Shown piece by piece: positions 24,959 to 33,859 of a stretch of DNA of 64,000 nt (position 1 is the first letter of the stretch; every line of letters starts with the position of its first letter). The DNA is from Spirosoma agri (lineage in GTDB: Bacteria; Bacteroidota; Bacteroidia; Cytophagales; Spirosomataceae). Position numbers and translations under genes: made by a program. The notes under the pieces were generated by a model. The model saw only the letters and a list, made by a program, of their open reading frames with translations, did no database searches and was not told the DNA's origin. Location of the stretch: contig NZ_JAAGNZ010000002.1 in assembly GCF_010747415.1 (NCBI RefSeq), positions 248,001 to 312,000 on the forward strand, given 5' to 3'.

Positions 24959-27376
24959 ATGCGTTTAGGTCTATATGGTCTATTGGGCCTTATTCTAGTC
25001 TGCCAAACCATCCGGGCGCAGCGTCCTGCCAGTCGGATTACCATCAGCGGCTATGTTCGCGAAATGGGTAGTCAGGAGGCTTTGATCGGGGTTAATGTGT
25101 ATGTGCCCGGCACCAATACCGGTACGGTTACGAATACCTATGGCTTCTATTCGCTCACGTTGCCCGTTCAGGATAGTACGCGGCTGGCTTATTCATTTGT
25201 GGGGTACGAAACGGTTTCCCGCACGGTCTCACTCCGCACGAATCGCACGATCACGATCGACCTTACGCCGGGGCAAGTGCTGACTGAAGTCAATGTGAAC
25301 GCCGGACCAACGGGCGAAAAAGTGAGTGAAAGCGCGCAGATGAGCGTGATCGATGTTCCGATTGCGCAAGTCAAAAAAATACCGGCTTTCCTTGGCGAAA
25401 AAGACGTGCTGAAAGTGATACAGCTCATGCCCGGTGTGCAGAAAGGCTCAGAAGGGCAAACGGGTATCTACGTGCGGGGGGGCGGCCCGGATCAGAATCT
25501 GATTATACTGGACGATGCCGTGGTGTATAATGCCAGCCATTTGTTCGGTTTCTTCTCGGTCTTCAACGGAGATGCCATTAAGAGTGTGGAGTTGATAAAG
25601 GGGGGATTCCCCGCCCGGTACGGCGGCCGATTATCGTCGGTCATCGAACTGAACCTGAAAGATGGTAACCGCGAAAAACTTCATGGTGAAGGAGGCATTG
25701 GGCTCATTTCGTCAAGATTGACCCTCGAAGGACCACTGACGAAAAGTAAGAAAGGCGGGCGGAGTCCGGGGTCGTTCCTTATTTCCGGGCGACGGACGTA
25801 CCTGGATATTCTGGCGGCACCGCTGATCAACGCTGAAACGCGCGGACAGACCAAAATCGGCTATTATTTCTACGATTTGAACGCCAAAGCGAACTACGAC
25901 CTGGGCGATAAAGACAAACTTTTCCTGAGTGGTTATTTTGGCCGGGACAAGTTCCACTCCCGTGATAACGTAGAAAATGCAGATACCGACCTGAGCTGGG
26001 GAAACGCTACCGCTACCCTCCGCTGGAATCACCTGTTCAACCAGAAACTGTTTTCCAATACGTCCCTGATTTTCAGCGATTATAAGTTTCAGATTTCGTC
26101 CGTCGAACGGGGCGCACTGGATAATCAGCTGTATTCGCTCCAGTACAATTCGGGCATTCGGGATTTTTCGCTTAAATACGATCTGGACTACTATCCATCT
26201 CCCGAGCATTCGGTGCGGGCGGGTATTCAGGGAACCTATCATCGGTTCACGCCCAGTGCAGTCGTGTTGCAGAATTCGGCTATCAGTCAGTTCAACAGCA
26301 ATGTCAGTACCATCGACGTAGCCGAAGCGGGCGTTTACGTGGAAGACACCTGGCGGCCATCCAGTCGCTGGCGGGTGAATGGTGGACTACGGCTAAGTTA
26401 TTTTAAGCAAAAAGCTGTTGGCTACGTTCGGCCAGAACCTCGTTTGTCGGGCGCGTACATGCTCAAACCCGATTTGTCACTGAAAGCGTCGTACGCGCTG
26501 ATGAACCAATACGTTCACCTGTTGTCGAACACGGGCATCGGCCTGCCTACCGATCTGTGGGTGCCAACGACCGACCGGGTGAAGCCGCAGCAATCGCAGC
26601 AGGTAGCAGTTGGTATCGCGAAGGACTTTGTTGAGAAAGGACTGACGCTGACCGTTGAGGGCTATTATAAGAAGATGAATAATATCATCAACTACAAGGA
26701 AGGAGCCAGCTTCCTGTTGATTAATGATCCCACTTCAGCCAACAGCGTTCGCTGGGAGGATAACGTAACGGCGGGGCGCGGCTGGTCGTACGGAGCGGAG
26801 TTCCTGTTGCAGAAGAAGGTAGGCCGATTTTCGGGATGGGCGGGTTACACGCTGTCCTGGACCCAATGGCAGTTTGCGGAATTAAATAACGGAGCACCTT
26901 ATTACCCACGCTACGACCGACGGCACGATGTTTCGCTGGTTGGTATCTACGAGTTGAACAAACGGATTACGCTGTCTGCTACGTGGGTATACGGCACCGG
27001 GAATGCCCTTACCATGCCGCTCAGCAGTTACGACGCTTATCGGCCCGGCACGGCCTTTTCCTACAATGATGCCAAGCAGATCATTCAGAAGATTTTCCAG
27101 AATAGCCGTGTCGTTGAAGATTACGGTACACAGAAAAACAGTTTTCGGGCCGAAGCATACCATCGATTCGATGTCAGCGTGCAATTTCATAAGCAGAAGA
27201 AGCACCACGAACGCACTTGGGAGGTTAGTATCTATAATCTTTACAATCGCCGGAATCCTTACTTCTACCGGCTTGAGTCGGTCACGGCAACGGCCACTGA
27301 GCCAAGTCGTACTGCTTTGTTCCGGTACTCTGTTTTCCCGATCGTTCCGTCTGTCAGTTATATGTTCAAATTCTGA
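24959..27376 (+). CDS. TonB-dependent receptor with carboxypeptidase-like domain
   Basis: Outer-membrane active transporter. Seen: signal peptide (MRLGLYGLLGLILVCQTIRAQ), an N-terminal carboxypeptidase-regulatory-like domain (ISGYVREMGSQEALIGVNVY to SFVGYETV), a plug domain (IPAFLGEKDVLKVIQLMPGV, then GIYVRGGGPDQNLIILDDA), and a long beta-barrel ending in Phe (FPIVPSVSYMFKF). ATG 24959 gives 805 residues; TTG 24935 would add eight. It is followed after 12 bases by a DUF4249 lipoprotein. This pair is frequent in Bacteroidota and probably forms one uptake complex. The substrate cannot be told. Confidence 0.92.
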   Translation: MRLGLYGLLGLILVCQTIRAQRPASRITISGYVREMGSQEALIGVNVYVPGTNTGTVTNTYGFYSLTLPVQDSTRLAYSFVGYETVSRTVSLRTNRTITIDLTPGQVLTEVNVNAGPTGEKVSESAQMSVIDVPIAQVKKIPAFLGEKDVLKVIQLMPGVQKGSEGQTGIYVRGGGPDQNLIILDDAVVYNASHLFGFFSVFNGDAIKSVELIKGGFPARYGGRLSSVIELNLKDGNREKLHGEGGIGLISSRLTLEGPLTKSKKGGRSPGSFLISGRRTYLDILAAPLINAETRGQTKIGYYFYDLNAKANYDLGDKDKLFLSGYFGRDKFHSRDNVENADTDLSWGNATATLRWNHLFNQKLFSNTSLIFSDYKFQISSVERGALDNQLYSLQYNSGIRDFSLKYDLDYYPSPEHSVRAGIQGTYHRFTPSAVVLQNSAISQFNSNVSTIDVAEAGVYVEDTWRPSSRWRVNGGLRLSYFKQKAVGYVRPEPRLSGAYMLKPDLSLKASYALMNQYVHLLSNTGIGLPTDLWVPTTDRVKPQQSQQVAVGIAKDFVEKGLTLTVEGYYKKMNNIINYKEGASFLLINDPTSANSVRWEDNVTAGRGWSYGAEFLLQKKVGRFSGWAGYTLSWTQWQFAELNNGAPYYPRYDRRHDVSLVGIYELNKRITLSATWVYGTGNALTMPLSSYDAYRPGTAFSYNDAKQIIQKIFQNSRVVEDYGTQKNSFRAEAYHRFDVSVQFHKQKKHHERTWEVSIYNLYNRRNPYFYRLESVTATATEPSRTALFRYSVFPIVPSVSYMFKF

Positions 27377-27388
27377 TCGACCCCATCT

Positions 27389-28321
27389 ATGAAAGTTATT
27401 CCAGTTCTTAGTGCGCTGTTGCTCAGTATTTATTTTCTGTGGGGATGCGGTAGTCTGCGCAACGAGGTCGATCCGGGGGCATTGGGCGCTGAAACGGCCA
27501 AGTTGGTTGTTAGTAGCTTTCTATCGCCACAGGATACGTTGTTGACGGTGAAAGTAGCCCGTTCCCGAACGGTAGTTGGCGATAGTATCGGGGGCCTGAT
27601 CGATGGCGATAATATTGCGGACGCTACTGTTATCCTATCGGAAGGGGGGCGGTCGGTAAGGCTTCGTTACGAATCGGATGGGCAGCCTTACTACAGTATC
27701 AGCGCCAGTCAGTTGTCCATCGTTGCCGGGAAAACCTATTCGCTTTCGGTGCAGACCACAACGGGTGAACGGGCTACGAGTTCGTGTACGATACCGGGGC
27801 CGGTTAGTATCAATACGGTTACGTTCGATTCATTGGCCAGTGGCCGTAGTCAGCGTTACTTTGTCCGGGCTCGCTGGCAGGACCCGATTGGACTGACGAA
27901 CTATTATCAGACAGCAGGGGTATTTCGCTTTGTACTGAACTGCAAGAGCTGCGCTCAGGACCAGCCGGATCAGGAAGAGTTTAGCGGACTGTCATTCGAC
28001 GACGATAATCGGGGACTTTTCTCGGACGCTGGTATCGACGGGAGCTCAATGATTTCCGGGAGGGCTTACCTGAACGGAGCGAATCTGCCAACTGGCGATC
28101 AACCGGCTGGTTTTTTCAATCAGTATAAGCGGGCCCAAGCAACCATAAATCTGTTCAGTGTCGATCAAGCCTACTATCAATATTGGTCGGCCGTGATTCG
28201 TCAGCGACGGACGCGCGGAAATCCCTTTGCTGAGCCGGTTCTTATTCCCAGTAACATACAGGGCGGGTTGGGCTGCTTTGCGGGCTACAACAACGCGACT
28301 ATCGTACTGAGACTGAAATGA
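27389..28321 (+). CDS. DUF4249 lipoprotein, partner of TonB receptor
   Basis: 310 residues. The signal ends in a lipobox-like LWGCGS, with the lipid-bearing Cys at residue 20. The mature protein has the DUF4249 pattern: LVVSSFLSPQDTLLTVKVAR then ISIVAGKTYSLSVQTTTGERA-like strands, a CKSC pair (NCKSCAQD), and a final GGLGCFAGYNNATIVLR. Members are nearly always encoded after a TonB-dependent receptor, as here. They are thought to sit on the outer face of the receptor like SusD-type partners. Ligand unknown. The last residues are followed by a bidirectional terminator. Confidence 0.88.
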   Translation: MKVIPVLSALLLSIYFLWGCGSLRNEVDPGALGAETAKLVVSSFLSPQDTLLTVKVARSRTVVGDSIGGLIDGDNIADATVILSEGGRSVRLRYESDGQPYYSISASQLSIVAGKTYSLSVQTTTGERATSSCTIPGPVSINTVTFDSLASGRSQRYFVRARWQDPIGLTNYYQTAGVFRFVLNCKSCAQDQPDQEEFSGLSFDDDNRGLFSDAGIDGSSMISGRAYLNGANLPTGDQPAGFFNQYKRAQATINLFSVDQAYYQYWSAVIRQRRTRGNPFAEPVLIPSNIQGGLGCFAGYNNATIVLRLK

Positions 28322-28356
28322 TACCAATTGTCTAGAATACCTGATACAGAAAAAGA

Positions 28357-28405
28357 AAGCGGGTAATTCGGGGTAGCATTTTGCTACTGACCGAATTACC
28401 CGCTT
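28357..28405. terminator. Bidirectional terminator
   Basis: 15-bp perfect arms (AAGCGGGTAATTCGG and complement) with an inner GTAGCA/TGCTAC stem, between the convergent DUF4249 and DAHP synthase genes. Confidence 0.8.
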
Positions 28406-28423
28406 CTCGTATAGGTAAGAACA

Positions 28424-29527
28424 TTACACGCCCTGAACCGCGCTGTGAATGATTTCTGTTTGTTTCCGGATCGATTCCATGTGGATGATTTTGTAAATTT
28501 CTTCCACGAGTTCCGGATACAGACCCAGTTTTTGGCCCAGATCAGTACGGGTTTTCAATATTTCTTTCCAACGATCAGGCTGGAACAAGGTCACGTTATT
28601 GTCGCGTTTGTATTCGGCCAGCCGCTCAACGAGGGCCATCCGAGCCGCCAGCATCTCGACAATCTGACGGTCTACGTTATCGATGCTACGCCGTGACTGA
28701 TCAATGAAGCCTTGGAATTCAAGGTTTTGCGACTCAACCTGACGAATTTGCAGATGATCGAGCATTTCGCCGAAAGCGGCTGGCGTCAACTGCTGAGCGG
28801 CATCACTCCACGCTTTATCGGGGTCAATGTGCGATTCGACGATCAGACCGTCGTAGTTGAGGTCCATTGCCATCTGCGCCAGCTCATTCAGGTAAGCGCG
28901 TTTGCCCGCCATATGGCTTGGGTCGCCGATAAGAGGCAGTTGTGGGAAAATAGATTTCAGCTCGATCGCCATTTGCCACATCGGCACGTTCCGGTATTTG
29001 CTGGCTTCGCCCGTAGCAAATCCCCGGTGAATAGCGCCCAGCTTCTTGATGCCCGCTCCGGCAAGCCGTTCGAAGGCACCGACCCAGAGGGCCAGGTCCG
29101 GATTGACCGGATTCTTCACCAGAACCGGCACGTCAACACCCCGCAGTGCATCCGCAATTTCCTGGACGTTGAACGGGTTGACCGTCGTGCGGGCACCAAC
29201 CCACAGAATATCAACGCCATACTTCAGGGCTAGTTCGATGTGTTCAGGCGTGGCTACTTCAACCGCAAACGGCAGACCCGTTTCGGCTTTGGCCCGCTGA
29301 ATCCAGGGTAAAGCAGCTTCGCCCATTCCTTCAAAACTACCCGGCCGGGTACGGGGTTTCCATACACCTGCGCGAATAACATGAACGGCCCCAAGTGCTT
29401 TCAGCTGGCGGGCGGTTTCAACTAACTGATCTTCGGTTTCGGCGCTACAAGGGCCAGCGATGATCAGGGGCTTGCCGTTGGTCTCAATCCACGATCCAAG
29501 CGGCTCTACGGCTAATTCTACTTTCAT
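28424..29527 (-). CDS. Bifunctional DAHP synthase / chorismate mutase
   Basis: First enzyme of the shikimate pathway (phosphoenolpyruvate plus erythrose-4-phosphate to DAHP) fused to chorismate mutase on the route to phenylalanine and tyrosine. Seen: a type I-beta (KDSA-like) DAHP synthase domain, about 1-260, with IIAGPCSAET, RAGVWKPRTRPGSFEG, VLVKNPVNPD and IGDPSHMAG. A chorismate mutase AroQ domain follows, about 275-360, with IDQSRRSIDNVDRQIVEMLA then ARMALVERLAEYKRDNNV. 367 residues, usual for the fused Bacteroidota enzyme. Fusion lets prephenate or chorismate level control entry to the pathway. Confidence 0.95.
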   Translation of the reverse strand: MKVELAVEPLGSWIETNGKPLIIAGPCSAETEDQLVETARQLKALGAVHVIRAGVWKPRTRPGSFEGMGEAALPWIQRAKAETGLPFAVEVATPEHIELALKYGVDILWVGARTTVNPFNVQEIADALRGVDVPVLVKNPVNPDLALWVGAFERLAGAGIKKLGAIHRGFATGEASKYRNVPMWQMAIELKSIFPQLPLIGDPSHMAGKRAYLNELAQMAMDLNYDGLIVESHIDPDKAWSDAAQQLTPAAFGEMLDHLQIRQVESQNLEFQGFIDQSRRSIDNVDRQIVEMLAARMALVERLAEYKRDNNVTLFQPDRWKEILKTRTDLGQKLGLYPELVEEIYKIIHMESIRKQTEIIHSAVQGV

Positions 29528-29591
29528 ACTAAACGCTTAATCTGCGAGTAACACCGCTACTCTATGGGGAACTTTCAATGCAAAAATATGG

Positions 29592-29599
29592 TATATTTG
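29592..29599 (+). promoter_or_regulatory. Possible -7 promoter element before proline dehydrogenase
   Basis: TATATTTG matches TAnnTTTG, 183 bases upstream of the ATG. It is followed at once by an imperfect stem (AAGGAACCAGCT against AGCTAGTTCCTT), which would lie at the start of the mRNA. Confidence 0.45.
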
Positions 29600-29781
29600 C
29601 AGAAGGAACCAGCTGTCAGTCAAGCTAGTTCCTTCATTTGTCTAAAACAGTTTTCACTTTGTCAAACAGGTCGTATCTGCAATTTTAACCTATTGACCGA
29701 AATTTCGTTATATATTTCGGTCGTGTTAGACAAATACGAACCTAAGCTATAGATGTAGCGCCGTCAGAACGGAGCACTGAT

Positions 29782-31038
29782 ATGTCGAACCGAAGTAATG
29801 TAATGCCGGAGACCGTCGAACGGTTCGATGGCTCATTTCAGGCTGGGTCACTTGCGACCGAACCAAGGCCTGTCTCTTTCGAGAACACTTCGATTGCTTT
29901 TTCCTCCCAGTCGAACTTCAAACTGCGAAAGACTTACTGGTTATTTGCGTTAATGAATAAGGGATGGCTGGTAAATTTAGGGACTTTTTTCATAAAGATT
30001 GCCCTACGCCTGCATCTACCGATTAAATTCCTCATTAAAAACACGATTTTTGAACAATTCTGTGGGGGTGAAAGCATCCAGGATTCGGAAAAGACCATCC
30101 AGTATCTGCACAACGTACATGTAGGAACGATTCTCGACTATTCGGTTGAAGGTGAGGAGAATGAGAAAAGCTTCGACGAAACAGCACTCGAAATTCTGCG
30201 TACCATCGAGCGGGCCAGCGAATCAGACGACATTCCATTTTCTGTATTTAAGATCACTGGACTGGCTTCCACCGAACTTCTCGAAGCGGTTCAGATCGGC
30301 GATTCACTCGATAAGGACCAGAAAGCACAGTTTGATCGGGTCTTGAAACGAGTCGATACGCTGTGCCGCCGGGCACACGAACGCAATGTGCGAATCTTCA
30401 TCGACGCCGAAGAAAGCTGGATTCAGGACACGATTGATACGCTGGCCTACGAAATGATGGATCGCTATAACCATGAGCGGCCCGTTGTCTACAACACGTA
30501 CCAGATGTACCGGTGGGAGAGCCTGGACCGTCTGCATCGGGATGTTAACGAAGCACATGCGAAAGGGTATTTTTTAGGCGCTAAGCTGGTTCGGGGCGCG
30601 TATCTGGAAAAAGAGCGGCTTCGTTCGCACGAAGAAGAATACCAGGATCCCATTCAGGCGACCAAAGAAGACACGGATCGGGATTTTAATGCCGCCATTG
30701 ATTTCTGTCTGGAAAACCGTGATCTGGTATCCTTTTGTTTAGGCACGCATAACGAATACAGTTGCCAGTATTGTATTCAGCAGATGAAGCAGCTGGGTCT
30801 ATTACCCAATGATCCACACATCTACTTCGCGCAGTTGCTGGGTATGAGTGATAACATATCGTATAATCTCGCTAGTGCAGGCTATAACGTAGCGAAGTAC
30901 GTTCCTTACGGCCCGGTTGAAGCGGTGATGCCGTACTTGTTCCGTCGAGCCGATGAAAACAAATCCATTGCGGGGCAAAGTAGTCGGGAGTTTACGCTGG
31001 TTAGCGATGAGTTGAAGCGCCGGAAGGGGTGTTTGTAA
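29782..31038 (+). CDS. Proline dehydrogenase
   Basis: FAD-dependent oxidation of L-proline to pyrroline-5-carboxylate, first step of proline catabolism. Seen: a stand-alone TIM-barrel enzyme of 418 residues with VFKITGLAS, NVRIFIDAEESWIQ, NTYQMYRWESLDRL, LGAKLVRGAYLEKER (the proline-binding signature), CLGTHNEYSCQYCIQ, FAQLLGMSDNISYNL and YVPYGPVEAVMPYLFRRADE with the two substrate-contacting arginines. No P5C dehydrogenase domain is fused, as usual in Bacteroidota. The N-terminal 40 residues are variable. lspA follows after a repeat-bearing gap. Confidence 0.95.
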   Translation: MSNRSNVMPETVERFDGSFQAGSLATEPRPVSFENTSIAFSSQSNFKLRKTYWLFALMNKGWLVNLGTFFIKIALRLHLPIKFLIKNTIFEQFCGGESIQDSEKTIQYLHNVHVGTILDYSVEGEENEKSFDETALEILRTIERASESDDIPFSVFKITGLASTELLEAVQIGDSLDKDQKAQFDRVLKRVDTLCRRAHERNVRIFIDAEESWIQDTIDTLAYEMMDRYNHERPVVYNTYQMYRWESLDRLHRDVNEAHAKGYFLGAKLVRGAYLEKERLRSHEEEYQDPIQATKEDTDRDFNAAIDFCLENRDLVSFCLGTHNEYSCQYCIQQMKQLGLLPNDPHIYFAQLLGMSDNISYNLASAGYNVAKYVPYGPVEAVMPYLFRRADENKSIAGQSSREFTLVSDELKRRKGCL

Positions 31039-31054
31039 GTAAGTTTGTGGAGAG

Positions 31055-31114
31055 GCACAGCAGAAAAATGCTGTGCTTTCCTGTTTTATAACGGCACAGC
31101 AGCAATGCTGTGCC
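31055..31114. repeat. Two copies of a small palindrome
   Basis: GCACAGCA ... TGCTGTGC at 31055-31076 and GGCACAGCA ... TGCTGTGCC at 31093-31114 form two successive hairpins between proline dehydrogenase and lspA. The similar arms point to a duplicated short dispersed repeat; the stems may also separate expression of the two genes. Confidence 0.75.
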
Positions 31115-31122
31115 TGCCTTTT

Positions 31123-31938
31123 ATGATTAAGAAAAGTCCCTTTAAATTTTTTCTGCTAACCCTGCTTTTAATTGCCATCGACCAGGGCGTGAAATTAGCC
31201 GTTCATCATTACATGGCTCCTGGCTTTGCAGGTCAGATAAAAGTAATTGGCGACTGGCTCAAGCTGCATTATGTACTAAATCCTGGTATGGCCTTCGGTA
31301 TGCAACTGGGCTACGAGTACGGCAAGTTGCTGTTGAGCGTATTCAGGTTGTTTGCGATGGTTGGGATTGGCTACTACTTGGTTCATCTGGCTCATCATGG
31401 TGCACCAAATGGCCTGCTCTGGGCCATGTCTTTAATTCTGGCCGGGGCAGTGGGTAATGTGATTGACAGCACATTTTATGGGGTTTTTCTGAACAATGCT
31501 CCTTATGGATCACCAACCCCTTGGTTTCATGGGCAGGTGATCGACATGGTTTTTGTCGATGTTTGGGAGGGATTTATTCCTGAATGGGTGCCGGTCTGGG
31601 GGGGGCAGTATTATTCGACTCCGATTTTCAATATCGCTGATTCCTGCATTTTCATTGGTGTTTGTATGATTCTCCTGTTTCAGCGGCGCTTCTTTGGCGG
31701 ATATACGCTGGAAGATGGGTTGTTGCCAACCTCTGGCCCAGATGCTACGCAGGCGGAGGTGTTGCCGATGGCTGAACTAACGGATGATAAGCCTGCCGAA
31801 GAGCAATCTGAAAAGGATGATGTGGCTGCACCAGACAACTCAGACGAAGAGATAAAACCATCAGCTTCCGAAACCATCATTTCCGAAGAACCAAAGCAAC
31901 CGGATCAACCTAGTGCTCAAAGCATGAGGAATTCGTAA
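31123..31938 (+). CDS. lspA: Lipoprotein signal peptidase II
   Basis: Membrane aspartyl peptidase that cleaves the signal from prolipoproteins after lipid attachment. Seen: four transmembrane helices (about 9-25, 71-88, 97-115 and 170-188), ALDQ-like IAIDQGVKL near 17, NPGMAFGM, GAVGNVIDS, and the catalytic aspartates D141 (VIDMVFVD) and D173 (FNIADSCIF). Start ATG 31123 is chosen because it gives the normal N-terminus; upstream codons come from the repeat. After the family domain, about 75 residues of acidic Glu/Pro/Ser-rich tail follow, which is a common extension in Bacteroidota of unknown role. Confidence 0.95.
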   Translation: MIKKSPFKFFLLTLLLIAIDQGVKLAVHHYMAPGFAGQIKVIGDWLKLHYVLNPGMAFGMQLGYEYGKLLLSVFRLFAMVGIGYYLVHLAHHGAPNGLLWAMSLILAGAVGNVIDSTFYGVFLNNAPYGSPTPWFHGQVIDMVFVDVWEGFIPEWVPVWGGQYYSTPIFNIADSCIFIGVCMILLFQRRFFGGYTLEDGLLPTSGPDATQAEVLPMAELTDDKPAEEQSEKDDVAAPDNSDEEIKPSASETIISEEPKQPDQPSAQSMRNS

Positions 31939-31956
31939 CTGTTGGAAGTAGTGAAT

Positions 31957-31998
31957 AAAACAGATAGGGCGCTGATCGATCAGCGCCCTATCTGTTTT
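31957..31998. terminator. Bidirectional terminator
   Basis: A perfect 42-base palindrome (21-bp arms, AAAACAGATAGGGCGCTGAT plus one base) between convergent lspA and the cadherin-like gene, with A and T runs at both ends. Confidence 0.92.
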
Positions 31999-32018
31999 AT
32001 GACGAGTTAGCAATCAGG

Positions 32019-33590
32019 CTACTGGGTTTCTTCGAGTTCGGTAAAGTCCTTGAACGTGCGTTTTAGCGCTTTGTCTGTGGCTTCTTTCTTACTTTGCCAG
32101 TTGGCGTCAAGTTCCAGGGCGACCAGACCGCTTAAGCTCATGGCATTGCGAAAATCGTCCAGCTTTCTGACAAACTCATTGTTTCTGCGGGAGGATCTGA
32201 GCGAGAACTCGCGGGCAAACACATCGCCTTTGTTCTGCAATTCCGACTTCTTGCCTAACACGTAATTATAGCGATCGAGCAGATCTTTCATCGATTTTCC
32301 AATCACTTCCGTTGCTTCGAGCGTTCCCATTGTCAGAACGGCAGTGCCGCCAACGGCCGAAATCAGTCGTTGTGAGCTAGGATCATTGGCCGTTATTGCC
32401 GGTGATACGCCCGTAACGGCTCCCAGCGATGCGTTGGCAACCGACCGGTTTCGTTTGCCACCTTTAGCGCGTTTGTAATCGTGTTTAAGCTGTTCCTCTT
32501 TGTCGCCCAACTGTTCGACCAATCCCCATGCCTGTACGAGCGCCTGGCGGTACAGGGCATAATAGTAGCGGTCTTTTTCGAGTTCGTTGACCGTGTTGAA
32601 AACGGTAAACGTAATTCGGCGTTCTTCCCGATTTTTTGCCTTGTCGAGGGCGTAGAATGTGATCTGAACATTCAATGAGTCGTAGGGATCTTTGACAAAA
32701 TCGTAGGTTGGCTGCCAAATAAATTCAAATTGATTATCCGTATTCTTGATCAGCGCCGTTTTGGGAATTTGCTGGTTATCGGACAGAAAGCCGAAGGTGT
32801 TGACGTCATCTTCGCCGTTAGGGTCAGATAAATAAAATTTGAGATTCACCGTCGTGTTTTCTTTCAGCCGGTAGTGCGATTCTTTGGGGATAACCTGAAT
32901 GATGGGGGGGAGGTCCATCTCCGTCACCTGTACCTTCAGCCGACCTTTCGTGCGGGTTTTGGCCGGCTGGTCTTCTACCCAAAATTCGATATACTGCGGG
33001 TTCTGTTTCAGCTTGTTGAACTGATTCAGTGACAATGTCCAGGTTAATTCGCCCTGCGACGATAATTTACTGGCTTCGGGCATCTGGTCGGCAATGGGAA
33101 TGAACGCGATGGGATCGCCATCATCGTCGTGCACCACTTCCGGATCGATTTTATACGTGTTCTGTACCCGGTAACTGACGTAAAAAGGCTGTAAATCACC
33201 TACAACGGGGGGGCGGTTGACGTGCAGAATCTTGAATTCAACCGTTTGCGAAGTCGTTTGACCACGTCGGTTCCGAGCTTCAAAACTTACCGGGTACATT
33301 TTAGCCGTTTGAAGACGATCAGCTAGATTGAAGCCGGGCGTCCAGCTGAAATGACCCAATGAGTCGAGCTGCATGCCGTCCTGCTTGTCCCGCCCAAAGG
33401 AATAAATCACTGTATCACCGGGGCCCGCATTGGTTTTTAGATCAAATTGAACAGGGGTGCCTTCCGGTACCACATTCCAGTTTGTTTGGGTGGGCAGAAG
33501 TAATTGCAATGGTTTTGAATCCTGCGCGTAGCTACTAACAACTGAGATGAGTATCAGCACCCACGTTACAGTACCGACAGTTCGGTTCAT
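32019..33590 (-). CDS. Exported protein with Ig/cadherin-like domains
   Basis: 523 residues from ATG 33590 (an ATG three codons upstream is also possible). Seen: signal peptide ending near SSYAQ. Three or more beta-sandwich repeats of about 100 residues follow, of the putative-Ig/cadherin type (VPEGTPVQFDL ... GHFSWTPGF, then DPEVVHDDDGDPIAFIPIAD, then LKENTTVNLKFYLSDPNGED). A C-terminal region of about 170 residues is largely helical (EQLKHDYKRAKGGKRN, with SGLVALELDANWQSKKEATD near the end). No enzyme motif is seen. Probably periplasmic or surface-located; function unknown. A 270-base gap separates it from the OmpH genes upstream. Confidence 0.75.
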   Translation of the reverse strand: MNRTVGTVTWVLILISVVSSYAQDSKPLQLLLPTQTNWNVVPEGTPVQFDLKTNAGPGDTVIYSFGRDKQDGMQLDSLGHFSWTPGFNLADRLQTAKMYPVSFEARNRRGQTTSQTVEFKILHVNRPPVVGDLQPFYVSYRVQNTYKIDPEVVHDDDGDPIAFIPIADQMPEASKLSSQGELTWTLSLNQFNKLKQNPQYIEFWVEDQPAKTRTKGRLKVQVTEMDLPPIIQVIPKESHYRLKENTTVNLKFYLSDPNGEDDVNTFGFLSDNQQIPKTALIKNTDNQFEFIWQPTYDFVKDPYDSLNVQITFYALDKAKNREERRITFTVFNTVNELEKDRYYYALYRQALVQAWGLVEQLGDKEEQLKHDYKRAKGGKRNRSVANASLGAVTGVSPAITANDPSSQRLISAVGGTAVLTMGTLEATEVIGKSMKDLLDRYNYVLGKKSELQNKGDVFAREFSLRSSRRNNEFVRKLDDFRNAMSLSGLVALELDANWQSKKEATDKALKRTFKDFTELEETQ

Positions 33591-33796
33591 AAGCAACAAT
33601 AAGAGGTGGTCTGTCTTGAAAAACGTAAAAGTAAGGCTAAGATTTCGTCTGGCTGGTTCAATCTAGGCGTTTTGCTACTTTTCTTCTGTAAAGTTTTATA
33701 ATAACTGGTAATAATTATGTTTTTCAGTTGAAACCGTTCTACCGTGTAATCGGACAAAACAGATGTTACCATGTAGATGATGAACGATGAGCCAAT

Positions 33797-33828
33797 AAAA
33801 AAATCGCTCCCCGAAGATCAGGGAGCGA
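33797..33828 (-). terminator. Terminator after ompH operon
   Basis: Stem TCGCTCCC/GGGAGCGA with a nine-base loop, followed on the minus strand by seven T residues; 32 bases past the OmpH stop. Confidence 0.88.
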
Positions 33829-33859
33829 CGTTGTCATTAGGGTACTAGTAAATCGTTAC

